Part shown: positions 63,882 to 64,000 of the stretch, piece after piece
Layout: every line of letters begins with the position of its first letter
How positions within the stretch are numbered: position 1 is the stretch's first letter
Assembly: GCA_016839915.1 (NCBI GenBank)
Contig: JAEOTH010000171.1
Coordinates: 1-64,000, forward strand
From: Promethearchaeota archaeon
GTDB lineage: Archaea > Asgardarchaeota > Lokiarchaeia > Sigyniarchaeales > SOKP01
Reading direction: 5' to 3'
Length of the DNA stretch: 64,000 bases
The notes under the pieces: model-generated
Seen by the model: only the letters and a program-made list of their open reading frames with translations
The model's database searches: none
Told to the model about the DNA's origin: nothing
Position numbers and translations under genes: made by a program

Positions 63882-64000
63882 ATGTCAAAAATTCCTAAAC
63901 ACCCAGAAAAAAAAACCAAATTAAAGGAAAAATATCGATCTGATGAAAACTTTGCATATAAATCAGTAATAATTTCATTTATTTTAGGATGTATTTTCTT
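63882..64000 (+). CDS. Start of a membrane protein gene (runs off the window)
   Basis: ATG at 63882, 1 bp after the previous stop. The first 39 codons encode a Lys-rich basic N-terminus (MSKIPKHPEKKTKLKEKYRS) and the beginning of a hydrophobic segment (SVIISFILGCIF). Probably a membrane protein co-expressed with the beta-sandwich protein. The rest lies outside the window. Confidence 0.65.
   Translation, partial: MSKIPKHPEKKTKLKEKYRSDENFAYKSVIISFILGCIF

Overview
The window looks like a chromosome segment of an Asgard archaeon, most likely a Lokiarchaeota-type lineage. The DNA is very AT-rich and uses ATG, GTG and TTG starts. The information-processing genes are archaeal: MCM, a GINS subunit, topoisomerase VI A and B, an Orc1/Cdc6-like protein, ribosomal protein L15e, RNase P proteins Rpp30 and Pop5, an intron-containing tRNA-Ala and archaeal-type ValRS. 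Alongside them are eukaryote-like signature proteins: a Rab-like GTPase, a Rag/Gtr-like GTPase with the HKxD variant of the G4 motif and a C-terminal roadblock-like half, a roadblock-domain fusion, and a longin-like protein. The lineage is inferred from gene content read by eye, with no database search.

Layout. 0-4.6 kb: a membrane-anchored transglutaminase-fold protein that seems to lack its catalytic Cys and His, a coiled-coil zinc-ribbon protein, a histone-deacetylase-family enzyme and a Rab-like GTPase. 4.6-18.1 kb: replication and DNA topology genes (MCM, a large membrane HEAT-repeat protein, GINS, a top6B-top6A-unknown-pyrE operon) and coaBC. 18.3-25.3 kb: an EndoQ-like repair nuclease and a compact MoxR ATPase / VWA / SWIM-like operon. 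25.3-31.8 kb is accessory: a roadblock-nuclease fusion whose 3' end carries a fresh 40-bp duplication, a small winged-helix-like regulator divergent from a Dam-type adenine methylase with a perfect 16-bp palindrome between them, two possible restriction partners, and a LAGLIDADG protein. 31.8-37.8 kb: secreted and membrane proteins (serine protease, alpha/alpha-toroid protein). 37.8-43.3 kb: an IS110-like remnant, a glycyl radical enzyme, tRNA-Ala(CGC) and valS. 43.3-49.7 kb: an SMC-ScpA-ScpB operon whose SMC shows no recognisable hinge and whose ScpA is interrupted by an apparent frameshift. 49.9-56.1 kb: a degenerate Orc1/Cdc6 paralogue, the Rag-like GTPase, a nitrilase-family enzyme, a HAD phosphatase, the longin-like protein and a candidate C/D-box sRNA. 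56.2-64 kb: L15e, a TPP enzyme with an SDR, a DUF39-ferredoxin fusion, the rpp30-pop5 operon (pop5 apparently starting at ATA) and extracellular or membrane proteins.

The strongest leads are: the hingeless long SMC; matching SAP-like modules on TopoVI-B and the hidden N-terminus of ScpA; the enlarged TopoVI-B; the Rag-like GTPase; the roadblock-PD-(D/E)XK fusion next to a modification cassette; the noncanonical tRNA intron; and the C/D-box RNA. All domain calls are by eye from motifs and need profile searches to confirm.
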